A DNA stretch of 23,548 nucleotides from a virus: positions 1 through 23,548 of the IMG/VR virus record IMGVR_UViG_3300043772_002267. One strand, 5' to 3'. The translations under genes were made by a program, and so were the position numbers. This document shows positions 14,253 to 20,722 of the stretch, piece by piece. The notes beneath the pieces are model-generated. The model was not told the DNA's origin, searched no databases, and saw nothing but the letters and a program-made list of their open reading frames with translations. Each line of letters begins with the position of its first letter. Positions within the stretch are counted from its first letter, which is position 1.

Positions 14253-14415
14253 GGGAGAGGATGGCCGGGTGTCTGCTATCGCGGAGATGGTAGGCACCGG
14301 CCCGAACGCCATCGACATCGGCTTTGAAATCATGCAGAAGCTCGAACTGGCCTCACTGGATCACCCGGAGAGGCTGTCAGTTCAACCACTGTCGTACTGT
14401 AAGAACTACCAGTAG
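14197..14415 (+). CDS. Small hypothetical protein with a probable GTG start inside the previous gene
   Basis: A 72-residue frame that looks coding from about residue 14 on (FSIHLIEGEDGRVSAIAEMV, then GPNAIDIGFEIMQKLELAS). No ATG exists before this core. The GTG at 14197 has AAAGGA six bases upstream and would overlap the previous gene by 56 bases; TTG at 14245 is an alternative without a ribosome site. It is the last gene before the terminator at 14450. Similar short phage proteins with an EDGxVSA motif exist as I recall, function unknown. Confidence 0.5.
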   Translation: MLLPSKNSKKSLFSIHLIEGEDGRVSAIAEMVGTGPNAIDIGFEIMQKLELASLDHPERLSVQPLSYCKNYQ

Positions 14416-14449
14416 CGGAGATGCTGCCGGGGTGATTGCGAGAGAGATG

Positions 14450-14474
14450 GCCCGCCTAAGTTGCGGGCTTTTTT
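14450..14474 (+). terminator. Rho-independent terminator of the 11-14.4 kb block
   Basis: GCCCGC (14450-14455) pairs with GCGGGC (14463-14468) across a seven-base loop and is followed by TTTTTTA. It ends the rightward small-gene block and overlaps the stop of the converging winged-helix gene. Read on the other strand there is no T tract, so it acts in the plus direction. Confidence 0.85.
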
Positions 14475-14814
14475 ATTGCCACAAGCTCACGCCACCAACA
14501 AACGTACTCTTCACCGCACGGGCCTTCTGTCTCTGCAACTTCCTCATGTAGCTCTTGCGGCTTCTCTGCTCTTGCGTGGTTGCGCGGATCGGCTTGGCAT
14601 CCTCACCATCCCCCATTGAGTACACCTTGAGCCTGTTGCGGCCATCACTCTCTCCCGTGTAGCCGATGACGTAGATCATTTTGTGGGCCTTCATCTCGTT
14701 GAGGATGCGCCCGACAGACTTGGGGTTTGAGGCTGTCTTGTCGGCCAGATCGTAGCGAGTGGCCGGGCCTTTGAGTAGCTCAGCGAACACGGCTACGGTT
14801 TTTTTCATTGTCAT
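14473..14814 (-). CDS. Winged-helix DNA-binding protein, last gene of the replication operon
   Basis: A 113-residue protein starting at ATG 14814 with AAGGAG five to six bases upstream and a four-base overlap with the primase stop. Residues of about 8-60 form a winged-helix domain: FAELLKGPATRYDLADKTAS, NPKSVGRILNEMKAHKMIYV and a wing with GYTGESDGRNRLKVY. The C-terminal 50 residues are strongly basic (RSRKSYMRKLQRQKARAVK), suited to DNA binding. It could be a transcription regulator or a replication accessory factor. Confidence 0.65.
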   Translation of the reverse strand: MTMKKTVAVFAELLKGPATRYDLADKTASNPKSVGRILNEMKAHKMIYVIGYTGESDGRNRLKVYSMGDGEDAKPIRATTQEQRSRKSYMRKLQRQKARAVKSTFVGGVSLWQ

Positions 14815-15638
14815 GCCTTCTCCTTGCGAAACATTTTGTCCAGTGCCTGCGAGCACTTGAATAGACTGGTTGATTGATGCAGGTCGTTAAAGTCACCGAG
14901 CGCTTCGCTCATGAAATACGGCCAACCGATAGCCTCTGCGGTGTTCTGCCCCGTTCTTGAGAGGTCGTTGTCTGCCACAACAAAACCATTCGGCAGAGTG
15001 GCCGCAACCTTCTTCATGTTGCCGGCACTGAAGCAAGCGTAGAGGGTGTAGCGCCGCTTCAATGCCTTCATGGCCGCACGAATTGAAAGCGCCGTGGCGT
15101 AGCCCTCACACAGGATGTTCGGCCCCTTGTTGTCAAAGCAGAAGTAAGCGCCAGACGTGCGCTGACCGAACAAGAACTTCTTCTCTCCATCCTCCCTGAT
15201 GATCTGACAGCCGACAAGCTGATGGCCTACGCGCATAGGGATGACAAGCAGCAGGCCGTCATCGGTCTTCCACACGTTGGCTTGTTCATCGGCAAATCCT
15301 TTGCGCTCGAGGTAGGGGTGGTAGCCGATCTGGCACTGGTTCAGGATGGATGCAGCCTTGCGAGCGGCCTCTTGCTGCTTCTCACGAATGTCTCGCGCAG
15401 CAGCCTCGACAGCCTTGCGTGCCTTGTTGGGGTCGATGGCTGAGTCACTGTCTGAATGCCAAACTGAAATTTCTGTCTCGGTGGCGTGGTTCTGCACGAA
15501 GGCATGGTCACCCATGAACTTCACAGCCCCATTGCGATGGTGCCGCTTGTCCTCCGTGGGGTAGCGCTTCCACACGCCGATGGGCGGCTCGCGGTCGATG
15601 ATCACGCCGTGCAGGCGGCAGAAGTCAAGGAAGTGCAT
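14811..15638 (-). CDS. Toprim-domain DNA primase
   Basis: A 275-residue protein. The ATG at 15638 is chosen because GGAGG lies seven bases upstream. Residues of about 1-60 contain a small domain (WKRYPTEDKRHHRNGAVKF) like the zinc-less N-terminus of plasmid and P4-type primases, residues 70-100 a coiled helix, and residues of about 125-250 the Toprim fold with CEGYATALS (177-185, Glu178), a central strand YACFSAGN, ADND (222-225) and a terminal GDFNDLH (248-254). It would make RNA primers at the fork together with the helicase upstream. No helicase domain is fused to it, and no zinc finger is present in the protein itself. The small Cys protein at 15625-15813 might supply one in trans. Confidence 0.8.
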   Translation of the reverse strand: MHFLDFCRLHGVIIDREPPIGVWKRYPTEDKRHHRNGAVKFMGDHAFVQNHATETEISVWHSDSDSAIDPNKARKAVEAAARDIREKQQEAARKAASILNQCQIGYHPYLERKGFADEQANVWKTDDGLLLVIPMRVGHQLVGCQIIREDGEKKFLFGQRTSGAYFCFDNKGPNILCEGYATALSIRAAMKALKRRYTLYACFSAGNMKKVAATLPNGFVVADNDLSRTGQNTAEAIGWPYFMSEALGDFNDLHQSTSLFKCSQALDKMFRKEKA

Positions 15639-15813
15639 CTGGCATCCTCCACTTGCAGCCGACACAACCCTGATCCTTGCGGCCTAGCTCGGTCTTGGTG
15701 TACTGGCAGTCCATTGCCATCCTGAACTCGATGTAGACGCTGATCCTTCTTTCGAGAGGCTTGGGTTGGAAGAACTGTTTGTAGGGTCTTCTGTTGTGAC
15801 AACCGTAGCTCAT
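15625..15813 (-). CDS. Small Cys-rich protein between helicase and primase
   Basis: A 62-residue protein (MSYGCHNRRPYKQFFQPKPL at the start). The C-terminal half, CQYTKTELGRKDQGCVGCKW, has three cysteines and may bind zinc together with Cys5 or His6. The start ATG overlaps the helicase stop (ATGA) and the stop overlaps the primase start by 14 bases, so all three should be made together. Position suggests a replication accessory role, perhaps a separate zinc-binding subunit of the primase; this is inference. Confidence 0.6.
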   Translation of the reverse strand: MSYGCHNRRPYKQFFQPKPLERRISVYIEFRMAMDCQYTKTELGRKDQGCVGCKWRMPDALP

Positions 15814-17282
15814 TTCTTCCCCTTTCCTTTGAGGTAACGAATCAGAGCGGCCTTCACCGCCTTGTCAAACTCTATGCTTGGGGCTTTCGGCGTTTCCGCC
15901 AGACCCTTGGGCCAGACGCCGTAGCGGTCTTTGTACGTGTGGGCTGCTCTGCCTGTGCTCCATCCGTGGTACTTGACCATGTATTGGCACATGCTGTACC
16001 AGTCTTGCTTGCTTTCCCGAGAGGCCGCTGCTTTGAGCTCCTCCATTTCTCCCGGTACTGACTCCACCATGCTGCGCTTCTCGCGGGTGTAACCGCAGTG
16101 AATGCAAGTGTCCGACCCGCCAGCCCACAGGTGGCCGCACTTGGGGCACTTGGCTGCTTCTTTCTCCTTGTCGGTCTTTTCCTTCTTGGCTTTCTCTTTG
16201 CCGTCATCCAGCTCATGCACGCCGTTGTTGTAAATCTCTTCCCAGTCTTCTTGGAATCGGATGTAGTTGCCCGCATGGTCCAGCCACACCGCGAACTCCT
16301 TGTCCGGGTAGCCGCGCATCACGCGCCCCATCTGCTGGACATGAGATGACAACGACTTGCTGAATGGCCGGGCGCTCACGCCGATCATCACGTCAGGCAC
16401 ATCAAAGCCCTTGGTCAAGATGTCAGTGGCGATCAGGCCGTGAATCTCTGTGTCGGGCTTGCTGAAGTCTTCGATAACGTCTCGCTTGAAGTCATCCTCG
16501 TCCTTGTAGGAGATGCTGATGAAGTTGTAGCCCTGCTCCGCGAACTTCTTGGACAGGTCGGCGCCGTGCTCCACGCCAGAGCAGAAGATGATGGTCTTGC
16601 GAGGGCGACCGAATATCTCGTGCGTCTTCTTGATCCACTCGGACACGATGTCGCCAGTGATCTGCATGCCGCGCTTCGTTGACTCAGCCTGACTCCACTC
16701 GCCGGCCACCTTCTTGGCTCCGGTCATGTCGATCTCTTTAGCCACGAACACGCGCAGTGGGCACAGCACCTTCTGGTCCACCAGCTCCTTTGTTGTGACC
16801 GTGCTGACCACGCTCTCGTACACGTTACCCAGACCCTTGGTGAAGGGTGATGCACTCAGGCCAATGACCTTGATGTCTGGATTGTTCTTGATGAACTCGA
16901 TGGTCTGTCTCCGCATCGCGTGCGCCTCGTCAACGATCATCAGCGTCAAGCCGGGGAACGAACCGCGCTTCTCCAGCGTCTGAGCGCTGCACACTTGGAT
17001 GTTCTCGTATGGCCTGTAGCGCCAGTGGCCCGACTGAAGCACGCCGTGGTCGATCTTGTACTTCTCAAGGCGCTGGCTTGTCTGGTCGCACAAGATGATA
17101 CGGTCCAGAATCATTGCTGCTCTGTTGCCCTTTTTGTTGGTGGCCTCGAGCAAGGCGATTGCCATCTCAGTTTTTCCGCCACCAGTCGGCGAATAAAGCA
17201 TCTGCGCTTTGTAACCGGCAGCGAAGCCTCGCCTTAAACCATCCAAGGTATCGAGCTGATACCCTCGTAATTGCAAACTCAT
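15810..17282 (-). CDS. SF2 DEAH-box DNA helicase with a zinc ribbon
   Basis: A 490-residue helicase starting at ATG 17282 (GGAG seven bases upstream). The motifs are RGYQLDTLDGLRRG (Q-like), Walker A SPTGGGKT (31-38), Walker B/DEAH VDEAHAM (117-123), SAS (143-145), TDILTKGFDVPDV (286-298) and motif VI QQMGRVMR (316-323). After the helicase core come a charged Lys/Glu linker and a zinc ribbon CPKCGHLW...CIHCGY (C379, C382, C393, C396), then a helical tail. It resembles the phage DEAD/DEAH helicases related to type III restriction subunits and is probably the replicative or origin-opening helicase working with the primase. The TTGG-AGAAA-CCAA hairpin just before the start partly covers its ribosome site. 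Confidence 0.88.
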   Translation of the reverse strand: MSLQLRGYQLDTLDGLRRGFAAGYKAQMLYSPTGGGKTEMAIALLEATNKKGNRAAMILDRIILCDQTSQRLEKYKIDHGVLQSGHWRYRPYENIQVCSAQTLEKRGSFPGLTLMIVDEAHAMRRQTIEFIKNNPDIKVIGLSASPFTKGLGNVYESVVSTVTTKELVDQKVLCPLRVFVAKEIDMTGAKKVAGEWSQAESTKRGMQITGDIVSEWIKKTHEIFGRPRKTIIFCSGVEHGADLSKKFAEQGYNFISISYKDEDDFKRDVIEDFSKPDTEIHGLIATDILTKGFDVPDVMIGVSARPFSKSLSSHVQQMGRVMRGYPDKEFAVWLDHAGNYIRFQEDWEEIYNNGVHELDDGKEKAKKEKTDKEKEAAKCPKCGHLWAGGSDTCIHCGYTREKRSMVESVPGEMEELKAAASRESKQDWYSMCQYMVKYHGWSTGRAAHTYKDRYGVWPKGLAETPKAPSIEFDKAVKAALIRYLKGKGKK

Positions 17283-17332
17283 TTGGTTTCTCCAACTGCC
17301 AGCACACATGCCCGCTGGCTTGGGCAGTCTAT

Positions 17333-17767
17333 TTACTTGAGCGCTCCGGCAATCTTGTCCAGCTTGCCAGCCCTCTCAAGCTCCGCCAGCGTTTGCATCG
17401 CTGTTGCTGCTCTCTCAAGGAGGCTGACGTAGCGCTCCAGATTGCTGAAGTTGGCTGTCTTCTCAACTTTCGCCAAACCAGAGGCTAGATCATCCGCAGC
17501 CTTCCTCACATCTCCAGAACACTTCTTTGCGATGTTAGATAGGTGGGTGGATTTTTCTTGGTACCTGTCGCTTGCCGTCATGAGCGCCTTCTCGGCCTCG
17601 TTCAATACTCGCGTTGCGTTGTTGAAATCTACTGACATGTTTTTTGCTCCTCTTGTTAAAAAAGTTCCTGATGGGTCTTCTATTTCTGCTGCAATACTGT
17701 TAATCACGGATTTGGCCGTAAACATTGGTCCGTTTTTTCCTTGGCCGACCATATGGATGCCGCTCAT
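17333..17767 (-). CDS. Helical replication-operon protein, unknown function
   Basis: A 144-residue protein, ATG at 17767 with AAGGAG five bases upstream and a four-base overlap with the ParB-like gene. Residues of about 45-125 are predicted long helices with heptad tendency (NNATRVLNEAEKALMTASDR, then LASGLAKVEKTANFSNLERY). One Cys, no known motif. A 50-base gap with an imperfect hairpin (GCCAGC/GCTGGC) separates it from the helicase gene. It may bind the ParB-like protein or DNA, but nothing proves it. Confidence 0.6.
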   Translation of the reverse strand: MSGIHMVGQGKNGPMFTAKSVINSIAAEIEDPSGTFLTRGAKNMSVDFNNATRVLNEAEKALMTASDRYQEKSTHLSNIAKKCSGDVRKAADDLASGLAKVEKTANFSNLERYVSLLERAATAMQTLAELERAGKLDKIAGALK

Positions 17768-18594
17768 GCTTGCTCCTTCTTGAGTTGACGCTGCATCGAC
17801 AGCACTTGCTTCTTGAGTTGGCTGTTCTCTGACTGGTACTGATCCCGGCTTTGCTTGACCGCCGCCAGTTCGATCTTGGTGATGCGCAACTCCTCGCGCA
17901 GCTCGCTGATGAGGTCTGTGGCCGCTTGCTTTTCTTCAGGTGTGCCCTCCATGGCCGCAACTGCTACACGCGCCTTCAGTTCTTCGTTCTCAGCCAGCAG
18001 CATGTCGATGGCTTCTTGGTTCTGATCATCCTGTGCTGTTTGCTCTGGCTTGATCTCAGGGCCTTTCAGATCAGGCTCTTTCGGTGCGCGGCCCGGTGCC
18101 TTCTTCTTCTCCATCATCTTGCCGCTTGGTGATGTGTACTTCACCGTGTCGCCAGTGTCTTTGCCAACACCCTTGCGCAAGTCAGATACAAATGTGGGTG
18201 ACACATGGCAGTGCTTGGCGATCTGTCCGTTGCCCATACCCTCCCACTCGAAGTCATCCAGTAGCGTCATCACAGCCTTGCGCTTGTCAGCGTAGGTGCG
18301 CCGCATACCGTGGGAAGTGTTCACCCCTGTCGAGTGGAATACGGCATCTCTCAAGGTGCCCTGCACCACGTTGCACAGGATGGATACCTTCTCAGCACGC
18401 TTGTGCGCAAAAAGGCGGTGATAGCCGTCCGTCAGGTAGTAGTTGATGCCGTCAAAGTAAACCAGCACAGGGGGAAAGTCTGCACCTTCAAGGATGGCCT
18501 CGGCGTACTCTGAAACCGTGGTTTCGTTGATCTCTGTTCGGGACTGTAAGCGCTCGTCCATCACGAGAGCGCCAATGTTCATTACCTTGTTCAT
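17764..18594 (-). CDS. ParB-like nuclease-domain protein with helix-turn-helix and coiled coil
   Basis: A 276-residue protein; ATG at 18594 chosen for AAGGA six bases upstream and the ATGA overlap with the 18591-18740 gene. Residues 15-100 hold the ParB/sulfiredoxin-like domain: INETTVSEYAEAI, PPVLVYFDG, and the key DGYHR (56-60). Residues 122-141 are a helix-turn-helix (NGQIAKHCHVSPTFVSDLRK) similar to that of ParB and phage chromosome-associated proteins. A Lys/Pro linker follows and the last 80 residues form a coiled coil (ITKIELAAVKQSRDQYQSEN). Such proteins in phages may act as CTP- or nucleotide-dependent DNA-binding regulators, or as partition or replication-initiation factors. In this operon an initiator role is attractive but unproven. 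Confidence 0.82.
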   Translation of the reverse strand: MNKVMNIGALVMDERLQSRTEINETTVSEYAEAILEGADFPPVLVYFDGINYYLTDGYHRLFAHKRAEKVSILCNVVQGTLRDAVFHSTGVNTSHGMRRTYADKRKAVMTLLDDFEWEGMGNGQIAKHCHVSPTFVSDLRKGVGKDTGDTVKYTSPSGKMMEKKKAPGRAPKEPDLKGPEIKPEQTAQDDQNQEAIDMLLAENEELKARVAVAAMEGTPEEKQAATDLISELREELRITKIELAAVKQSRDQYQSENSQLKKQVLSMQRQLKKEQA

Positions 18595-18740
18595 TTTTTG
18601 TCCTTCATAGTCCACCCCAAAAGAAACCAGCGCCAGTAGGTCTGGATGTTGATGTTGTCGTACTTCTGGCCGTCCCACTCGGGCTTGCCTTTGCCCTTAG
18701 CCATAAGCATGGCCTCGAACTTTTCTCGCGCTTCGTTCAT
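18591..18740 (-). CDS. Small protein of the replication operon
   Basis: A 49-residue protein (MNEAREKFEAMLMAKGKGKP, then NINIQTYWRWFLLGW). It has an ideal ribosome site (AAGGAG, five bases) and four-base overlaps at both ends. It resembles the short phage EAR-x-FE...W family, related in pattern to Eaa-type proteins of lambdoid phages. No function is known to me; the C-terminal Trp-rich helix may be an interaction surface. Confidence 0.6.
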   Translation of the reverse strand: MNEAREKFEAMLMAKGKGKPEWDGQKYDNINIQTYWRWFLLGWTMKDKK

Positions 18741-18913
18741 TTCTTCTCCTTGTAAATCTGCATGTGTGCAGGTATCGGGTCATACATGGTTCGACCCTTG
18801 GTTGCTGACTGCGAGCGGCGCAAGGTCTCGTCCTTTGCCATGATGCTGGGCTTGCCCTTCCAGTCCCATACGCTGCTCGTTTTCTTGATCACTTCTTTCG
18901 CTTGTTCTCTCAT
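18737..18913 (-). CDS. Small basic protein of the replication operon
   Basis: A 58-residue basic protein (MREQAKEVIKKTSSVWDWKG, then PSIMAKDETLRRSQSATKGR). ATG at 18913 with AGGAG five bases upstream; the stop overlaps the next start (ATGA). It has 13 Lys/Arg residues and no Cys. It could bind nucleic acid. Translation coupling with the ParB-like gene suggests a shared function. Confidence 0.6.
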   Translation of the reverse strand: MREQAKEVIKKTSSVWDWKGKPSIMAKDETLRRSQSATKGRTMYDPIPAHMQIYKEKK

Positions 18914-18921
18914 CTCTTCTC

Positions 18922-19380
18922 CTATAAAAACTTGATCTTGGGTGACTTGCTTTTGATCATGTCCGTTACCCGCTTGATGTGGCTTTCGTACACACTGCGC
19001 GATACCGCTGTTCGCTGAAGCTCGTGGTACTCGATGATGTCCTGAAAGCTCTGAAGGCCGGGGCCAGTGCTACCCATCTTGCCGATCCGCCTCCACCTGT
19101 CGTGCGCGTCGATCAGGTGCATCTCTGCAATCTTCACATGCACCATGACCTCGGGGCCAATGTTCGCAGCGGCCATGCTCTCAGCGAGTTGCACCACGGC
19201 GTTGATGTTGTTCCAGTCGCTTGGCTTGGCGGCTCCAGTTCTGAACGCCTCCAAGCTGCCGTTCTCCTTCTTCCTCAAAATGTCCAAGCTCTCCTCGTCA
19301 GTGATGCTGGCTCCCACAATGGCGTGAGTGATCGGATTAATGGTCGTATCCCATATTTTTCGTCGTGTTTGTTTGCGCAT
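18922..19380 (-). CDS. Conserved phage protein, first gene of the replication operon, probably leaderless
   Basis: A 152-residue protein. The family, as I recall it from betaproteobacterial phages and prophages, has the motifs RRKIWDTTINPITHAIVGAS, EAFRTGAAKPSDWN, GIGPE/NIGPE, HDRWRRIGKMGSTGPGLQSF and EYHELQRTAVSRSVYE; function unknown. The ATG at 19380 has no ribosome site, but the minus-strand -10 box TAACAT (19387-19392) ends six bases before it, so the transcript probably starts at or next to the ATG. The protein is helical with a conserved C-terminal SRSVYE segment, and may be an early regulator because it opens the operon. Confidence 0.75.
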   Translation of the reverse strand: MRKQTRRKIWDTTINPITHAIVGASITDEESLDILRKKENGSLEAFRTGAAKPSDWNNINAVVQLAESMAAANIGPEVMVHVKIAEMHLIDAHDRWRRIGKMGSTGPGLQSFQDIIEYHELQRTAVSRSVYESHIKRVTDMIKSKSPKIKFL

Positions 19381-19386
19381 GGGCGG

Positions 19387-19415
19387 ATGTTACATCAATG
19401 TGCAATTCTTTGCAA
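19387..19415 (-). promoter_or_regulatory. Minus-strand promoter of the replication operon
   Basis: On the minus strand TTGCAA (19415-19410), a 17-base spacer and TAACAT (19392-19387) form a sigma70-type promoter. The predicted start of transcription falls near 19380, the A of the first ATG, implying a leaderless message. The -35 lies inside the dyad at 19409-19429. Confidence 0.65.
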
Positions 19416-19429
19416 TAAAATGTTGCAAA
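19409..19429. promoter_or_regulatory. Dyad operator shared by two divergent promoters
   Basis: TTTGCAA (19409-19415), seven bases, TTGCAAA (19423-19429) is a perfect inverted repeat centred between the divergent promoters. Each half contains one -35 hexamer, so a dimeric regulator bound here would block or activate both directions at once. A related half-site, TGTGCAATT, occurs at 19399-19407. The regulator is not identified; the winged-helix proteins at 9413-9769 and 14473-14814 and the small helix-turn-helix protein at 13062-13223 are candidates. Confidence 0.6.
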
Positions 19430-19451
19430 TTATTTTTAACTGTACTAAACT
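19423..19451 (+). promoter_or_regulatory. Plus-strand promoter of the 19.5-23 kb operon
   Basis: TTGCAA (19423-19428), a 17-base spacer and TAAACT (19446-19451) form a sigma70-type promoter. Transcription would start about 40 bases before the ATG at 19498, giving a leader that contains the hairpin at 19460-19481. Confidence 0.6.
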
Positions 19452-19457
19452 GCACAC

Positions 19458-19481
19458 ACGCAACCTCCACGCTTTGGTTGC
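19458..19481 (+). repeat. 19-base repeat, copy 2, folded into a 5' leader hairpin
   Basis: This is the second copy of the 9720-9738 repeat (19458-19476). Here GCAACC (19460-19465) pairs with GGTTGC (19476-19481) around the loop TCCACGCTTT, just before the ribosome site AGGAG (19488-19492). The transcript of the minus-strand gene at 9.7 kb would be complementary to the loop and one arm, so a trans-antisense contact or a common protein site is possible. Confidence 0.6.
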
Positions 19482-19497
19482 GCTAACAGGAGAACAC

Positions 19498-19824
19498 ATG
19501 AAAAAACTTTTGATCGTTACCGCGCTGTTGTGCGGCGCTGCCCATGCGCAGCAGAGCTCCATCATGTACACGGGGCAAGACCTTTATGTGCGGATGACGA
19601 GTTCACCCAATTTGGTGAACGGATATATCGCAGGGGTAGCGGATGCGCATTCCGGCATAACAATTTGCATTCCTCCGGGGCGGGTGACATTGGGACAGAT
19701 GTTTGACATGGTTAAGCAGACGCTGGAGCGAGTACCATCAGAGCGGCATTTGTCTGCTGACATTTATGTACAGGCTTCATTGGAGAACCGTTGGCCGTGC
19801 GCAAAGAAAGGAAGTGGGGTATGA
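19498..19824 (+). CDS. Secreted Rap1a/Tai-like protein
   Basis: A 108-residue protein with a clear signal peptide (MKKLLIVTALLCGAAHA, cleavage after about residue 17). The mature part fits the Rap1a/Tai immunity fold: VNGYIAGVADAHSG (40-53), ITICIPPGRVTLGQ with Cys57, a helix MVKQTLERVP (71-80), and ADIYVQASLENRWPC ending in Cys101; the two cysteines would form the conserved disulphide. In Serratia and Salmonella this family neutralises type VI secretion amidase toxins in the periplasm. In a phage it may protect the infected host from competitors or interact with cell-wall enzymes. It is the first gene of the rightward operon, with a perfect AGGAG site; the longer open frame upstream is a shadow. 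Confidence 0.75.
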   Translation: MKKLLIVTALLCGAAHAQQSSIMYTGQDLYVRMTSSPNLVNGYIAGVADAHSGITICIPPGRVTLGQMFDMVKQTLERVPSERHLSADIYVQASLENRWPCAKKGSGV

Positions 19825-20036
19825 GCTACATCGAATACATCAAGTCCCTGTTCGCGCCGCCGAGCGCAGAGACACTTGCGTTGCGTGAGCTTGAAGAAAG
19901 CCGCCGTGAACTGCTGAAGTCCCAAGCGCATCAAGAGTACACAGCCAAGATGGTTGAGTACCACCAAGGCAAGATTGTTCGCTTGAGCAAGTATCTTAAA
20001 GCGTCCATGAAAGAACAAGACAAGGAGACAACATGA
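19821..20036 (+). CDS. Small coiled-coil phage protein
   Basis: A 71-residue protein (MSYIEYIKSLFAPPSAETLA, then LRELEESRRELLKSQAHQEY). ATG at 19821 overlaps the previous stop (ATGA). After a short N-terminal hydrophobic segment it is one long charged helix. This pattern, RLFARPSAE-x-LALRELEEA..., is a recurrent phage family as I recall, function unknown. The N-terminal IEYIKSLFAPP could associate with a membrane. Confidence 0.65.
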   Translation: MSYIEYIKSLFAPPSAETLALRELEESRRELLKSQAHQEYTAKMVEYHQGKIVRLSKYLKASMKEQDKETT

Positions 20037-20722
20037 CCAAAGACGAAGCTCTCGACTTGGCGCTGGAGGCGTTGGAAAGCGTATTGGCAAACCATAACGG
20101 AGCGCCTGTTCTGCCTTGGATTGAAGCAAGAGATGCCATCAAGCAAGCCCGTGCCCTCGACAAGAAGGCAGAGAACACAATGATCTACAGAACCTTTGAG
20201 CAATGGAAGAGTGGCAATGTGCTGGAGCATGGCGTTCCCCGCACCGAGCATTACAGCGAAGACCAACTCGATCTGGTGGAGATGGGCTGGAACTATGGCT
20301 ACGATGCTGGCCGCGCAGTGGAGCAAGCCCTTGACAAGAAGGCAGAGAACGCCAGAGAGTTGGGGCTGGACTATGAGCCTGCTGAATGGCTGACCGGATG
20401 TCCTGAGTGCGGAATGGACAGCGGCTGTGATTGCGACAGCGGCACATGGAACCCACCCGCAGCACCTGTGCAAAAGCCTGTGTGGATTCGACCCGATGAA
20501 TTGCAGAAGGCCCAAAAAGCACCGTTCTTGTGCCGAGTAGAGCCGCATAAGCGTGACGATTTTGTTCCTCTCTACACCACCCCACCCGCAGCACAGCGGC
20601 AATGGGTTGGGCTGACGGATGAGGAGATTGAAAAAGCCTGTGTTCCGCTTGGTGCGGCAATGCTGTCTTTTACAGAAGTCGCCCGAGCCATCGAAGCCAA
20701 GCTGCGCGAGAAAAATACATGA
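20033..20722 (+). CDS. Mosaic early phage protein with an internal repeat and Cys cluster
   Basis: A 229-residue protein with a modular make-up. Module 1 (1-48) is MTKDEALDLALEALESVLAN...ALDKKAEN. Module 2 (49-106) contains YSEDQLDLVEMGWNYGYDAG and again ends ALDKKAEN. A Cys-rich linker follows (C123, C126, C132, C134), then PVWIRPDELQKAQKAPFLCR (149-168), then VPLYTTPPAAQ and a last module WVGLTDEEIEKACV...ARAIEAKLREKN. Each piece is familiar as a separate short phage protein or ending, so the gene looks assembled by recombination at the repeated DKKAEN and PPAAQ seams. ATG has AAGGAG five bases upstream; the stop overlaps the HNH start. Function unknown. Confidence 0.7.
   Translation: MTKDEALDLALEALESVLANHNGAPVLPWIEARDAIKQARALDKKAENTMIYRTFEQWKSGNVLEHGVPRTEHYSEDQLDLVEMGWNYGYDAGRAVEQALDKKAENARELGLDYEPAEWLTGCPECGMDSGCDCDSGTWNPPAAPVQKPVWIRPDELQKAQKAPFLCRVEPHKRDDFVPLYTTPPAAQRQWVGLTDEEIEKACVPLGAAMLSFTEVARAIEAKLREKNT
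20153..20176 (+). repeat. Internal direct repeat in the mosaic gene (partner 20327-20350)
   Basis: The 24 bases encoding ALDKKAEN recur at 20327-20350 with very few changes (GACAAGAAGGCAGAGAAC is identical in both). It marks the end of each of the first two modules and is a plausible recombination seam. Confidence 0.7.

Noticed and set aside
18979-19824. 281-codon plus frame extending the Rap1a-like protein upstream
   Set aside because: The upstream part is a shadow of the minus-strand 18922-19380 gene and crosses both promoters; the signal peptide and AGGAG fix the start at 19498.
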